Assembly (NCBI GenBank): GCA_965198875.1
Contig: CBDAPU010000001.1
Coordinates: 2,046,001-2,110,000 of the forward strand
Length of the DNA stretch: 64,000 bases
From: CBDAPU01 sp965198875
Lineage (GTDB): Bacteria > Pseudomonadota > Gammaproteobacteria > Eutrophobiales > Eutrophobiaceae
Direction: 5' to 3'
The translations under genes were made by a program, and so were the position numbers. Below, piece after piece: positions 17,201 to 24,580 of this stretch (position 1 is its first letter; each line of letters begins with the position of its first letter). Under the pieces are notes generated by a model. The model was not told the origin of the DNA, did no database searches, and saw nothing but the letters and a program-made list of their open reading frames with translations.

Positions 17201-19444
17201 GCCGCGCCAGTAACGGGCCGCCTCAAACAGGGTTTCGACAATCGGTGTGCTGTCGGCCGCAGACAGCTCATCGACGATCTCCAGCAGGCGCGTACGCACT
17301 GTTTTAGGTGTTGTCGCCTCCCTCGTGGTATAACGGATATGAAGACGGGGACGGCCGGCGAAGTCAGATTCGTAGGATTCCGCTACCCGTTGGATGGGGC
17401 CGCTTGCGGTAATGAGAAAACCCATGGTATTGCCTGCCTCCCATCCGCCCTGATCGACGATTTCCTGGACGATGGCGGATAAGTCTTCCGTCTCGTAGGT
17501 GTTGCCTTTTAACCAGGTGCCCGGCTGCCAGGTCACCTGCGCCTGGGTTTCGGTACGGAACCGAATGCTGTTGGGCGTGTTGGTATATGCGGCCGCATCA
17601 CTGCTCAATTCACCGGCTACGTTCAGACTGCCCGCAAGGCCCGGGCTAATGGCATTGGATTTGAAGGTGATGTTGGCGGATTCGACGATGGCGTCCGCCG
17701 GTATCCCGACCTCCTGGAAACGCAGGGCGAGAGTGTTATCTCTATCCACATTCAACGGGCCGCTCAGCCTGACCCTGGTATTGGAATTACTCTCATCCAG
17801 GCGTGCATCGTCATTGGGCTCGGCGATATGGGTGTATTCCACCTCACCCCGACATCCAGTGCTGGAGGGATCATAGTCATAATCAAGGCGCGCGGACTGC
17901 GCCGGGGACGTATCCGCCGAGACAAACTCCCGGGCGCCCCCTTCGGCCTCTATGACGAAGGTCATGGCGTTGCCGCCACACCAGTCAGCCTGGTTGACCA
18001 CTTCCTGCACGAGCGCCCTTAAATCGATGCTGGCGGGCTCGTTATCAGTCCAGACGGGGTTATCCCAGATCACTTCCGCCGCCGTCAAGGGGCGCCCGCT
18101 GATGTTGTTTATGTTGTTGTTGAACCCCGCTGAGTTACTCGCATTCTCGGCGCGGATGCGAATGCGCGCCGGCTCGGACTGATCCGAGCTGGGTGTGAAG
18201 ATGAGGTTGGCGGCATTGACGGCTGCGCTCTGGGGGATCCTGACGTTCTCGAAACGCAGGCCGACAATGTGGTCAACATCTTCAGCCTCCTCGGCGGCGC
18301 CGTCCCAGTTGACCCGCAGTACGGCTCCCCTGTCCCTGCATTTCTGCTGATTCTGATTCATCGCCGCCTCTTCGGTGCATATTGCACGGTTACCATTGCC
18401 GCTCACATGCCTGAACAGCAACACTATTGTCCGTGAAAGGCCGCTGTTATTGCTGCCAAAATTAGGGGTTCCAAGCGTACAACCGGCGGTATTGGTGGAC
18501 ACGCCGGGCTCATCGCAACCGCGCTGCACCAGTTCCTCAATAATAGGGAGTATTGAATGGGTGATCTTCCTCTGGGCGCCGGAGCTGTATGCGGGGAGGG
18601 CCCACTCAACGGTGTTGTCCGTGCAGTTGGCCAGGGCACTGGTAATACGAAAGGACTGGCCAGGCAGCGGGAAAGGGTCATCCTCATCGACGGCGCAGAT
18701 GGCCATCGTGACCGCGCCGCCGTCAGCGCTACTCACGTACAGGTCCAGCTCCGCCAGGGTGATGTTGGCGTTTCGGGGGATTCCGGTATTGTTGAACGAG
18801 ATGGCTGAATGGACGTCTGCATTAAAATCCAGGTCTGAGGAACCGAGAATGTTTCGCCCGACTGGTCCAGAGTTCCCCCCGATTCCTCCACTTTTTACGA
18901 CCTCCTCGGAGTCTCGCCCGACATCAACACTCACGCCGCCGCCTGAGACGACATCGCCGGGAATGCTCACCAGCCCCGCCGGCAAGGCGGCGTCATTCAG
19001 ACGCACGGCGTTCTCTTTTAGCTCCTGCACTGCATCGTTGAGGGGGTCGTTGATGACGGCGCTGGAGGCGCCGTCGAACTCGCTGGGCAGATCGCCGACC
19101 GGGGCGTCAATGGCGGTGATGGGAAACAACACCGGGCCGCCTTCCCCGCCGGTGAAGCGCATCAGGCCGACATTGATATTGGGCACGCCAGCGATAATGT
19201 CCTTCACCGCTTCTCTCAACACACTGATCCGAGATGGCGGGTTAGCATTATCGTCGTCTTCTATCGGATTTGTCATACTAGCCGAGGTATCCAGGATCAG
19301 CAGCAGATTGGGCGTTAATGAGGATGAACCCAGGCCACCGTCATTAAAGAAAATATCGGTGTCATCGGCCTGGCTTACCCCGCAGGTGAAAACCAGCAGG
19401 AAAAGGGCAAGGGTGTATCGCATGCTACAGAGGGATAATGTCAT
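14207..19444 (-). CDS. pilY1: Very large PilY1-type pilus tip/adhesin protein with split von Willebrand A domain
   Basis: 1745 residues, against about 1160 for P. aeruginosa PilY1. A signal peptide ends near residue 26 (SQA). The MIDAS motif DTSASM at 52-57 starts a vWA domain whose later strand (NYQVLLTDGFAND, about 833-845) is separated from it by roughly 500 inserted residues. The insert (about 200-705) holds two clear and one weaker copy of a beta-rich module with the pattern LRFENVRIP/LRFQEVGIP, AxVxxANxxF, LxALVQEVVNQ/LSAIVQEIVDQ and AMTFVIEA/TMGFLITA, like DNRLRE/CBM96-type stalk modules. The C-terminal part is the PilY1 beta-propeller, with Ca2+-loop-like DNDGDGFDD near 1420-1440. It acts with minor pilins in pilus priming and surface sensing. 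It is last in the fimT-pilV-pilW-pilX run. Confidence 0.92.
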   Translation of the reverse strand: MTLSLCSMRYTLALFLLVFTCGVSQADDTDIFFNDGGLGSSSLTPNLLLILDTSASMTNPIEDDDNANPPSRISVLREAVKDIIAGVPNINVGLMRFTGGEGGPVLFPITAIDAPVGDLPSEFDGASSAVINDPLNDAVQELKENAVRLNDAALPAGLVSIPGDVVSGGGVSVDVGRDSEEVVKSGGIGGNSGPVGRNILGSSDLDFNADVHSAISFNNTGIPRNANITLAELDLYVSSADGGAVTMAICAVDEDDPFPLPGQSFRITSALANCTDNTVEWALPAYSSGAQRKITHSILPIIEELVQRGCDEPGVSTNTAGCTLGTPNFGSNNSGLSRTIVLLFRHVSGNGNRAICTEEAAMNQNQQKCRDRGAVLRVNWDGAAEEAEDVDHIVGLRFENVRIPQSAAVNAANLIFTPSSDQSEPARIRIRAENASNSAGFNNNINNISGRPLTAAEVIWDNPVWTDNEPASIDLRALVQEVVNQADWCGGNAMTFVIEAEGGAREFVSADTSPAQSARLDYDYDPSSTGCRGEVEYTHIAEPNDDARLDESNSNTRVRLSGPLNVDRDNTLALRFQEVGIPADAIVESANITFKSNAISPGLAGSLNVAGELSSDAAAYTNTPNSIRFRTETQAQVTWQPGTWLKGNTYETEDLSAIVQEIVDQGGWEAGNTMGFLITASGPIQRVAESYESDFAGRPRLHIRYTTREATTPKTVRTRLLEIVDELSAADSTPIVETLFEAARYWRGGAVKYGREKSSDRARTHLSHPASYCDAPGSCNGANINATNPFPTDEFGVEREPGCMGDRRTCGRRILGAPRYISPFSSSLDCQKNYQVLLTDGFANDLGTPLGNLNNLNVLDEIKYEFLDGVDCATENGAGDAYSPADQCGVDLAGALFENDQVDTLANDQNVTTYTVAFNLDSPAPVQFLRDMAEKGSGSTQGFRSANTATELLQVFSEIFAEVVDEPTAFVAPALATNQFASLETRDVLYFGMFTPAFSQRWFGNVKKYRLCVDPDADGEPDSGDECTLGDVLDATGNSALDARGQIRETARSLWSVGEDGAETTEGGAGQRLDDYRDRVIYTETTANNAPPPVDTNLATAPGFRITHNNWGSGNLAPVRQRVCPTPSTQADSDCAERMLWMLGKVSDTDGATDPSDTTHWSIFDVLHSQPVVVTYGGADLRDATGNEGTDGVIETFYDKIFFGTNDGGLHMLNAETGEEEWVFMPAAMLDQQPDIFDNASGPHIYGLDLTATLRVFDANNDGIIDPNPEDDALSDFVHIYIGNRRGGRFLYALDITPNSVITNNRGGAGEPSLIQPKFLWRIDGGSEGYERLGQTWSEPRLATIRLRSAGTGPGGADEFISKEVLIMGGGYDPDLDERFGGATNEGNGIFIVDADTGEKLLVISGTDVDSTDIHIPDMRHAFAASLIVFDNDGDGFDDRIYAADTGGQIFRVDLGLDIAADGGIATNASINEGKTVIGRLAAISDAANVADQRRFMTEPVVVQVRDQAFSDASNGEYDYVFIGSGDVTNPLDLAPSIPAGAHVRDRFYAFRDRTVGRMSARDEDHLAVGYPAKSGGGSDGNNLTSGEPINHDDVGDLIDVSNEVLDSENTTHLSSTGWYIDLTEADGANGEKVVREARVIAGQLLFSSYQPYSGEPADSCAANIGRSRGFRMDILSAAAVTDEDEDGALEPVADRSYIAGAGIVSESGAIFSEHGIVVLQSSGAGFTGEMISAGNQTFKSYWTD

Positions 19445-19527
19445 GGGTTTATGCCTTATGAGGTTTGTCTTAACGGGTTTGTTGATATTGGGTTATGGAA
19501 GTGTGCTCGTGCCGGTTTCATGGGGTC

Positions 19528-19821
19528 TTAACGATATTTTCTGCAGGCCCAGGCGGCCGCCTCGTCCACGTTCCAGGTGGTTCGGCAGGTGGCTTTGCCG
19601 TGGCCGTTGTAGGCATAGGTGCAACGTCTGACGGGCTCTTCCCTGAAGAAGACGTTGACGGTGGTTCTGTAGCCGCTGGCGCAGGCGACTGTGTAGATCC
19701 CCTGCTCGCCGTCAACGCCGATGCTTCGCACACGGGTGACCTCGCCGGCGGTGGTCGGCAACAGGAAAAAGGCGCCGAGCAGCAGGGATATAAAAACGAC
19801 CGGGGTGATGTGAGTTGGCAT
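19528..19821 (-). CDS. Small secreted Cys-containing protein between pilX and pilY1
   Basis: 97 residues with a hydrophobic signal peptide (about 1-25) and four cysteines (ACAS, RRCT, TCRT, ACRK), suggesting two disulfides in the periplasm. The start has GGAG 6 bases upstream. I do not recognise the family. Its place inside the minor-pilin run (47 bases after pilX, 83 before pilY1) suggests a role with PilY1 or the pilus tip, perhaps analogous to PilY2, but there is no sequence basis for calling it PilY2. Confidence 0.75.
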   Translation of the reverse strand: MPTHITPVVFISLLLGAFFLLPTTAGEVTRVRSIGVDGEQGIYTVACASGYRTTVNVFFREEPVRRCTYAYNGHGKATCRTTWNVDEAAAWACRKYR

Positions 19822-19868
19822 AGTGATCTCCGTTAGGTTTTTAATTCATGGGGGAATGATGTTTCGGC

Positions 19869-20321
19869 CTAATTGCCGCGGATATTGTAGATCCCCGATT
19901 CGAGTTCAATGCGGGCGCCGGAGACGCCGGTGGCGGTGGCGCGGATGTTGTAGTGATAGGCGTTGGCGTTGACGTCAAACATGGCCTCTCGCTCTGTCGT
20001 GCGGGGTGGTTTGGTTTTTTGCAGATACGTCACCTCGTATTTCACCGCGGCATTACCCAGCCTCTGCGCCACTTCCACCACATGGGGGTTCTCCTCGGAA
20101 TGGGTGGTCTTGTAGTCGGCGCCTTCGGCGCTGGCGATGACGACGCCCGACTCGGCGGCCTGGAAGATGCGGTTGATCTCCACTGAATTGGCGGCCATTT
20201 TCTCCTCCAGGGTGGTGTTGGTCATGGATGAGAGGGCGAGCATGGTCAAAATCACCAGGAACATCAGGGCCGTGACCAGGGCGACCCCGCTTTGTTTTTC
20301 TCTGCTCATGTTCAAAGGCAT
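19869..20321 (-). CDS. pilX: Type IV pilus minor pilin PilX
   Basis: 150 residues. The prepilin-type N-terminus QSG|VALVTALMFLVILTMLAL lacks Glu5, as usual for PilX, and is followed by the conserved TTLEEKMAANS and FQAAESG blocks. It is cleaved by PilD and takes part with PilV, PilW, FimT and PilE in the priming complex that starts the pilus and presents PilY1. It lies 19 bases downstream of pilW. Confidence 0.93.
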   Translation of the reverse strand: MPLNMSREKQSGVALVTALMFLVILTMLALSSMTNTTLEEKMAANSVEINRIFQAAESGVVIASAEGADYKTTHSEENPHVVEVAQRLGNAAVKYEVTYLQKTKPPRTTEREAMFDVNANAYHYNIRATATGVSGARIELESGIYNIRGN

Positions 20322-20340
20322 GGTTCTCTCCCGGGGCGGT

Positions 20341-21423
20341 TTATAAGGCGCGGTTACGGATCAAGGCGTAGGTGGTGAAGACGCGGCGGCGATAGGTATC
20401 GTTGGCCGCCGGTATGTTCTTATCGAGAAGATAATACGGGTTGGTGTTGCGGTAGTTGGGGTCTGTGGTGGGTGTGCGTACCAGTATGGCCACTTTAACG
20501 CCGGTGACCCGATCCCAGTCGAAGGAGTCCCCCGCCCGGTATGTGATACTTTCCCGCTCATCGCCATCGCCAGCGGCGATCTCATAGAGGATCTGCATGT
20601 CTTCCACGCCTTCCACCAGGGGCACATTGCCCTGACACAGGCCATCGCCGCCGGCGCAAAACAGCGTCGGTTCACCCTCATGATCACCGATATAAAAGCG
20701 GCGGGAGTACACTTCCGAGAAGCGGGCTTTTTGGCTATAGGCCGCACCTAGCCTCGCGTTAGGGGTTATGGTATTCGTGGGAGAGCCGATCGTGTTGATC
20801 TCAAATACATCGCCCCGGACACAATTAGAGATGGCGACCTTTGAGCCTGGCCCGATATTTCTCTCCGCCAGATCGATTTTATCCTTATCCGGCAGATCAA
20901 TATCGTCGTTGGGATTACGCATGGGTTGTTCAAGGGCTACCCCCATGTCGCGAAAATAACGCACGGTCACCGCGTCCGTGCCATTCCGGATAGCCCCTGC
21001 CCGATCATTGCTACCTGAGGGCGCCCAGTTTGTGGTGACGCCTTTTTCAAAGCCTTCCAGCGTGTGGCCTCTGTCGTAGGCGGCGGCGCCGCCTGCATAG
21101 CCATTAAACACCTTACCGATGTGAGAGCTTTGCCCTACCGGGGCGACCTGGTTGAAGATCTGCAAGGGGTCGTTGTTGCAACCAACAAAACCCGCCATAC
21201 GCAGGTTCTCATACAACATGCCAATGGCAAAGCGACCGTTTTCCTGCAATATGGCCGATTCATCCTGCTCTTTATAGATCCGCTTGTTGCTCACGAACAG
21301 CCCGGCCGTGCCGGCCAGCAACATGGTGGCGATGACCATCGCCACCATGAGCTCGATGATGGAAAACCCCCGTTGCGCCGGTAGGTGGGGGCGATGGCTT
21401 CTCATGCTGTGTTTCATCGCCAT
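20341..21423 (-). CDS. pilW: Type IV pilus minor pilin PilW
   Basis: About 360 residues from the ATG at 21423, which begins 2 bases after the pilV stop; an in-frame ATG at 21417 is an alternative. The class III prepilin signal QRG|FSIIELMVAMVIATMLL has Glu5. The long C-terminal domain contains several cysteines (GFVGCNND, SNCVRGD, LFCAGGDGLCQG) typical of PilW. It belongs to the minor-pilin priming complex. Confidence 0.93.
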   Translation of the reverse strand: MAMKHSMRSHRPHLPAQRGFSIIELMVAMVIATMLLAGTAGLFVSNKRIYKEQDESAILQENGRFAIGMLYENLRMAGFVGCNNDPLQIFNQVAPVGQSSHIGKVFNGYAGGAAAYDRGHTLEGFEKGVTTNWAPSGSNDRAGAIRNGTDAVTVRYFRDMGVALEQPMRNPNDDIDLPDKDKIDLAERNIGPGSKVAISNCVRGDVFEINTIGSPTNTITPNARLGAAYSQKARFSEVYSRRFYIGDHEGEPTLFCAGGDGLCQGNVPLVEGVEDMQILYEIAAGDGDERESITYRAGDSFDWDRVTGVKVAILVRTPTTDPNYRNTNPYYLLDKNIPAANDTYRRRVFTTYALIRNRAL

Positions 21424-21425
21424 CG

Positions 21426-21920
21426 TCAGGGTATGAAGCTGTAGGCGACCTCGCGGGCAATGCGCTCGCGATCCCACCAGGTCAAGGTGACGGTGTAGAC
21501 TGAATTATCCTCATCGCTACGGGTGATATTCGCCGTGCTGCCCGGCGGCAGGGCGTCGAATACCTGTTGTTGCCAACAGGCTACCTCGTTATTCACCACG
21601 GCGTCACCGGTGATCTCGGCGCCCAAAGCGAGGTTGCAGTCGGGCCGTTGGACGGGCACCTGCCAGTCGGTAATGGCGTCGGCATATTCTTTAGCATTGG
21701 CGCTGCCCCCGCCCATGCGAATCTTGTCGATAATCGCATAGGCGAGCACATTCACCTGACTGCGTAAATAAGCGTCATGACTGTATTGCAGGCCCCGGTA
21801 CTGCAATGCGGCGATCCCCAGCAGGCCGATAGCCAGGATCAGCAAGGTGATCAACACCTCAATCAAACCGAAACCGGCGATGCTTCCTCTGCTGATGCTT
21901 TTTCTGCTGATGGGGGGCAT
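21426..21920 (-). CDS. pilV: Type IV pilus minor pilin PilV
   Basis: 164 residues from the ATG at 21920-21918, which overlaps the fimT TAA stop by one base; the open frame to 22031 runs inside fimT and is not used. The prepilin motif IAG|FGLIEVLITLLILAIGLLGIAALQ is typical of PilV. A Cys pair (DCNL, ACWQ) lies in the globular part. It is translationally coupled to fimT upstream and nearly so to pilW downstream. Confidence 0.93.
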   Translation of the reverse strand: MPPISRKSISRGSIAGFGLIEVLITLLILAIGLLGIAALQYRGLQYSHDAYLRSQVNVLAYAIIDKIRMGGGSANAKEYADAITDWQVPVQRPDCNLALGAEITGDAVVNNEVACWQQQVFDALPPGSTANITRSDEDNSVYTVTLTWWDRERIAREVAYSFIP

Positions 21921-22462
21921 TATTCTCGTGCCGGACAGTTGAAATCGCTGACGGTGGGTCGGCCTGTTCGCTTGACGGATAGCTGTCTGCCCCGGTGTTG
22001 CTCGCCTGTGCCATCGGCCTCGTACTTGCACACGTTCACCTCTCCGCCGCTGATATTGACGAAACCCCGGGGGTTGTAGATAAACTCTTCAAGGTTGGCT
22101 ATCGTTGCATTCATCTCAAGTTCACAGGTCGGGGTAAATACGCGCAACTCTTCATTGGGATCCCAGCTATCGTTGTCGTTGGCGTCAAACCACACATGCC
22201 AGCCACCGCCCCATTGATTGGCGCTACCACCTGCGGGCTCACCGGGGGCGCCGGCCTTTAAGCGCACATCCTGACGGCGTTTCACCGCCTCACTTCGGGC
22301 GAGTTGCACGGCGGTGACAAGCAGATTAACCGAGGTGGTCATGCAGCTATTGCGTGTCGCCGTCTTGAAAGCGGGTATCGCAATGGACATTAAAACAGCG
22401 GCGATGGCGATAACGAGCATGAGTTCGATCATGGTAAAACCCGTGTTTTTCTTCATGAACAT
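21920..22462 (-). CDS. fimT: FimT/FimU-type minor pseudopilin (GspH-like)
   Basis: 180 residues. The prepilin signal is NTG|FTMIELMLVIAIAAVLMSIAIPAF, followed by LARSEAVKR, the hallmark of the FimT/FimU/GspH group. AAGG lies 5 bases before the ATG at 22462, and ATG 22456 is the alternative. FimT homologs act in pilus assembly, and in some species bind DNA during uptake. It is the first gene of the fimT-pilV-pilW-pilX-pilY1 run. Confidence 0.9.
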   Translation of the reverse strand: MFMKKNTGFTMIELMLVIAIAAVLMSIAIPAFKTATRNSCMTTSVNLLVTAVQLARSEAVKRRQDVRLKAGAPGEPAGGSANQWGGGWHVWFDANDNDSWDPNEELRVFTPTCELEMNATIANLEEFIYNPRGFVNISGGEVNVCKYEADGTGEQHRGRQLSVKRTGRPTVSDFNCPARE

Positions 22463-22780
22463 GGGAGCCTTGTGGAGCTGCTAATAAGCATCAAGTTTAG
22501 GGAAGTGTAGATGATCCTGACGGTTGAAACAGGGAATGTCACGGAAAAATGATGAGCGGTCTGAATGCCCCGATAAGTGGTCGGAAAGCGCTGTTGAACA
22601 TTGCACCTGCGCGGTTATTTTTCTCTTATCTTCCATAATCCCCGTGATAACATTTACGTAAACTGCGCTTGTTAAAGAAGTGCGTCTCTTAACACAAACG
22701 GGAAAACGCCTGGTTTTAAGAGAAGGTTCATTAAGCGCAGGTTCATTAAGGCAGATCATATTGCGCCTTGAAATCACCGC
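22463..22780. other. Intergenic region upstream of fimT
   Basis: 318 bases between the lipoprotein gene and fimT, both on the minus strand. A 98-codon minus-strand frame here has no pilin or signal features and looks accidental. The region probably holds the fimT operon promoter, but I could not single out a confident -35/-10 or -24/-12 pair. Confidence 0.4.
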
Positions 22781-23500
22781 TTACCTTTGTGTTTCTGCAA
22801 GTACTTTATTGATGAACAAACGCATGGTCTCATCATGGTGGGTCTTGCCCAGTTCGACAACGATATTGCGCGCAGGCCCCTCACCCAGGGACGCCAGGGC
22901 GCTGATCGCATTTTTTACGATCAGGGGTGAGGCGCTGTTAAGCCTGGATGCCAGGTAGTCAGTGTTGCCGCTATCACGCATATAACCCATCGCAATGATA
23001 ACCTGTAGTTGATTGAATGGGTCCGGGTCGTCCCTGAAGCGGTTGATATAATCAATGTATTCCGTCTTCTTATCTTCTTTTTGCAATCGGGCCAGGGTGC
23101 TGGCGAGGGCGATACGCACAGGCGGCTCGGCTATCAGCCGCCAGTTTAATTCGGGGTATTTCTCGCTCTTTAATGCCCAGAGATCGTCAATGAGATATAG
23201 AGCGCTTCGATGCCAGGCCATGGCCGGCAGGAGATGGGTTGTTTTTGTCAGGGCGGTGACGTCCGGGTCGGTCAGCGCCCATCTTAGCTCGGACATATCA
23301 ACGCCACCGGCGGCCAGCCTTAATTGCAGGTTATCGTATTGATGACGTGGCAGGGGAGGCTTCTCGGGGATGGGTGTTGTCTGCGCCGTTGCCGGGGTTG
23401 ACTGGGGATCCAACGTCTGTTGCGCTTTTTGACAGCCAGAGATCACAATGAGTGTGCCCACGGAGCCGATGAGGGCCCATGTGCTCAGCCAGTACCGCAT
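22781..23500 (-). CDS. HEAT-repeat-like lipoprotein linked to pilE
   Basis: 239 residues. A lipobox IVISGC places the lipidated Cys at residue 23. A Pro/Thr-rich linker follows, then alpha-helical pairs resembling HEAT or armadillo repeats (IRMAL-type helices such as VRIALASTLARL and IVKNAISALASLGEG). It begins 36 bases after the pilE stop, so the two are probably one transcript. A role as a periplasmic or outer-membrane scaffold for the pilus is plausible but unproven; I know no named homolog. Confidence 0.75.
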   Translation of the reverse strand: MRYWLSTWALIGSVGTLIVISGCQKAQQTLDPQSTPATAQTTPIPEKPPLPRHQYDNLQLRLAAGGVDMSELRWALTDPDVTALTKTTHLLPAMAWHRSALYLIDDLWALKSEKYPELNWRLIAEPPVRIALASTLARLQKEDKKTEYIDYINRFRDDPDPFNQLQVIIAMGYMRDSGNTDYLASRLNSASPLIVKNAISALASLGEGPARNIVVELGKTHHDETMRLFINKVLAETQR

Positions 23501-23536
23501 ACAGGTGGAGATGATAACACGCCCAGGCAGGTATGG

Positions 23537-23989
23537 CTACCAACAGGTGTCGCGGGACGGGGCGGTGTTATTGGGCGCCGTGCTACAGGCCTCATTGCCT
23601 TTTACCCCGGTGCTGCTGTAGGTCAGGCAACGACAGCGGGACTCATCAAAGGTGGGCACCGCCGTCAGGGTAAAGGTCTGATAACTATCCGCACCGCCAC
23701 TTTCAAAAGTGATCCTGTATTCCCCACCCTCACTGGTATCAGGGAAGATGTCACTACCGCCTGCCTGGGGGACGGTATTATCCTGTTTGGCGTAGGCATT
23801 GTTGTCGGAATAGTATCGCTCCAGCCTGGCGGCGGCGTCCAGCAGGGTTCTTTTGCCTTCGGCTATTTTCGCCTTGTTCACATATTGCGTATAGTTAGGT
23901 ATGGCGATACCTACCAGCACGCCGATAATAGCGACGACTATCATCAATTCAACGAGTGTGAAACCTGTGCTGTATCGGATATTTCTCAT
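23537..23989 (-). CDS. pilE: Type IV pilin/minor pilin PilE
   Basis: 150 residues. The prepilin signal STG|FTLVELMIVVAIIGVLVGIAIPNYTQYVNK has Glu5 and is followed by AEGKRTLLDAAARLERYYSDNNAYA, the classic PilE block. C-terminal cysteines (SRCRCL, EACS, DTCW) may form the disulfide-bonded D-region. Its similarity is to P. aeruginosa-type PilE minor pilins rather than a major PilA. It is first of the pilE-lipoprotein pair. Confidence 0.93.
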   Translation of the reverse strand: MRNIRYSTGFTLVELMIVVAIIGVLVGIAIPNYTQYVNKAKIAEGKRTLLDAAARLERYYSDNNAYAKQDNTVPQAGGSDIFPDTSEGGEYRITFESGGADSYQTFTLTAVPTFDESRCRCLTYSSTGVKGNEACSTAPNNTAPSRDTCW

Positions 23990-24233
23990 GATCGTATTCC
24001 CATATTGAGCGGATAAGGGGCTAAAGCCAGTTTATATAGCTAGAATAGATAAGCCATAATTGTAGTGTTATTTTTTGTGCTTGATAAGCCCATTATGCGG
24101 ATTTCTTGAAGATACGCTATAAGACTCAATTTGGGATTGAGCGCATGGGAACAGCGCATCCGATGCGGCGGGGAGGGCGAAGGCGAAGCGATAGTAGGGC
24201 TGATGTATACTACACTGTCAAAATAGTGATACT

Positions 24234-24309
24234 GCCGGAATAGCTCAGTTGGTAGAGCGGCGCATTCGTAATGCGTAGGTCGGAGGTTCGAATCCTCTTT
24301 CCGGCACCA
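24234..24309 (+). tRNA. tRNA-Thr(CGU)
   Basis: A 76-nt cloverleaf with acceptor GCCGGAA/TTCCGGC, D-arm, anticodon loop TTCGTAA (anticodon CGT), GGTTCGAATC in the T-arm, and an encoded CCA end. Confidence 0.95.
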
Positions 24310-24535
24310 CTTCTCTCGCCACCATTTCAGATGATGGCCCTGTGAGCGCCGAGGCCAGCCCTTACCATGCCAGTGGCGAGGTCATAACCCATTTCAGTCA
24401 TGACTTAACCGCATCCACCCGGTGCTGTCCACTTCATGTTCTCTCCCCCTTGTCTTCTTAAGTGGTGCAGGATGGTGACGGGAAGAAACAGCCCAGCCTG
24501 GCCTCTCACAAGGCATTTTTAGCGGGCTCCTGAAT

Positions 24536-24560
24536 CAAAAAGGGGGCATAAAGCCCCCAC
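24536..24560 (-). terminator. Rho-independent terminator after the TonB-dependent receptor gene
   Basis: On the minus strand GGGGGC and GCCCCC (24553-24558 and 24542-24547) flank a 5-base loop and run into TTTTT, 20 bases beyond the receptor stop codon. Confidence 0.85.
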
Positions 24561-24580
24561 AGGTTTTACCAGAGGAGGTG

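Noticed and set aside
18375..19631. 418-codon plus-strand open frame
   Set aside because: Lies antisense to pilY1, has Pro/Ser-rich composition typical of an opposite-strand shadow and no protein features.
22481..22777. 98-codon minus-strand frame upstream of fimT
   Set aside because: No ribosome site of note, no signal or domain, ordinary intergenic composition.
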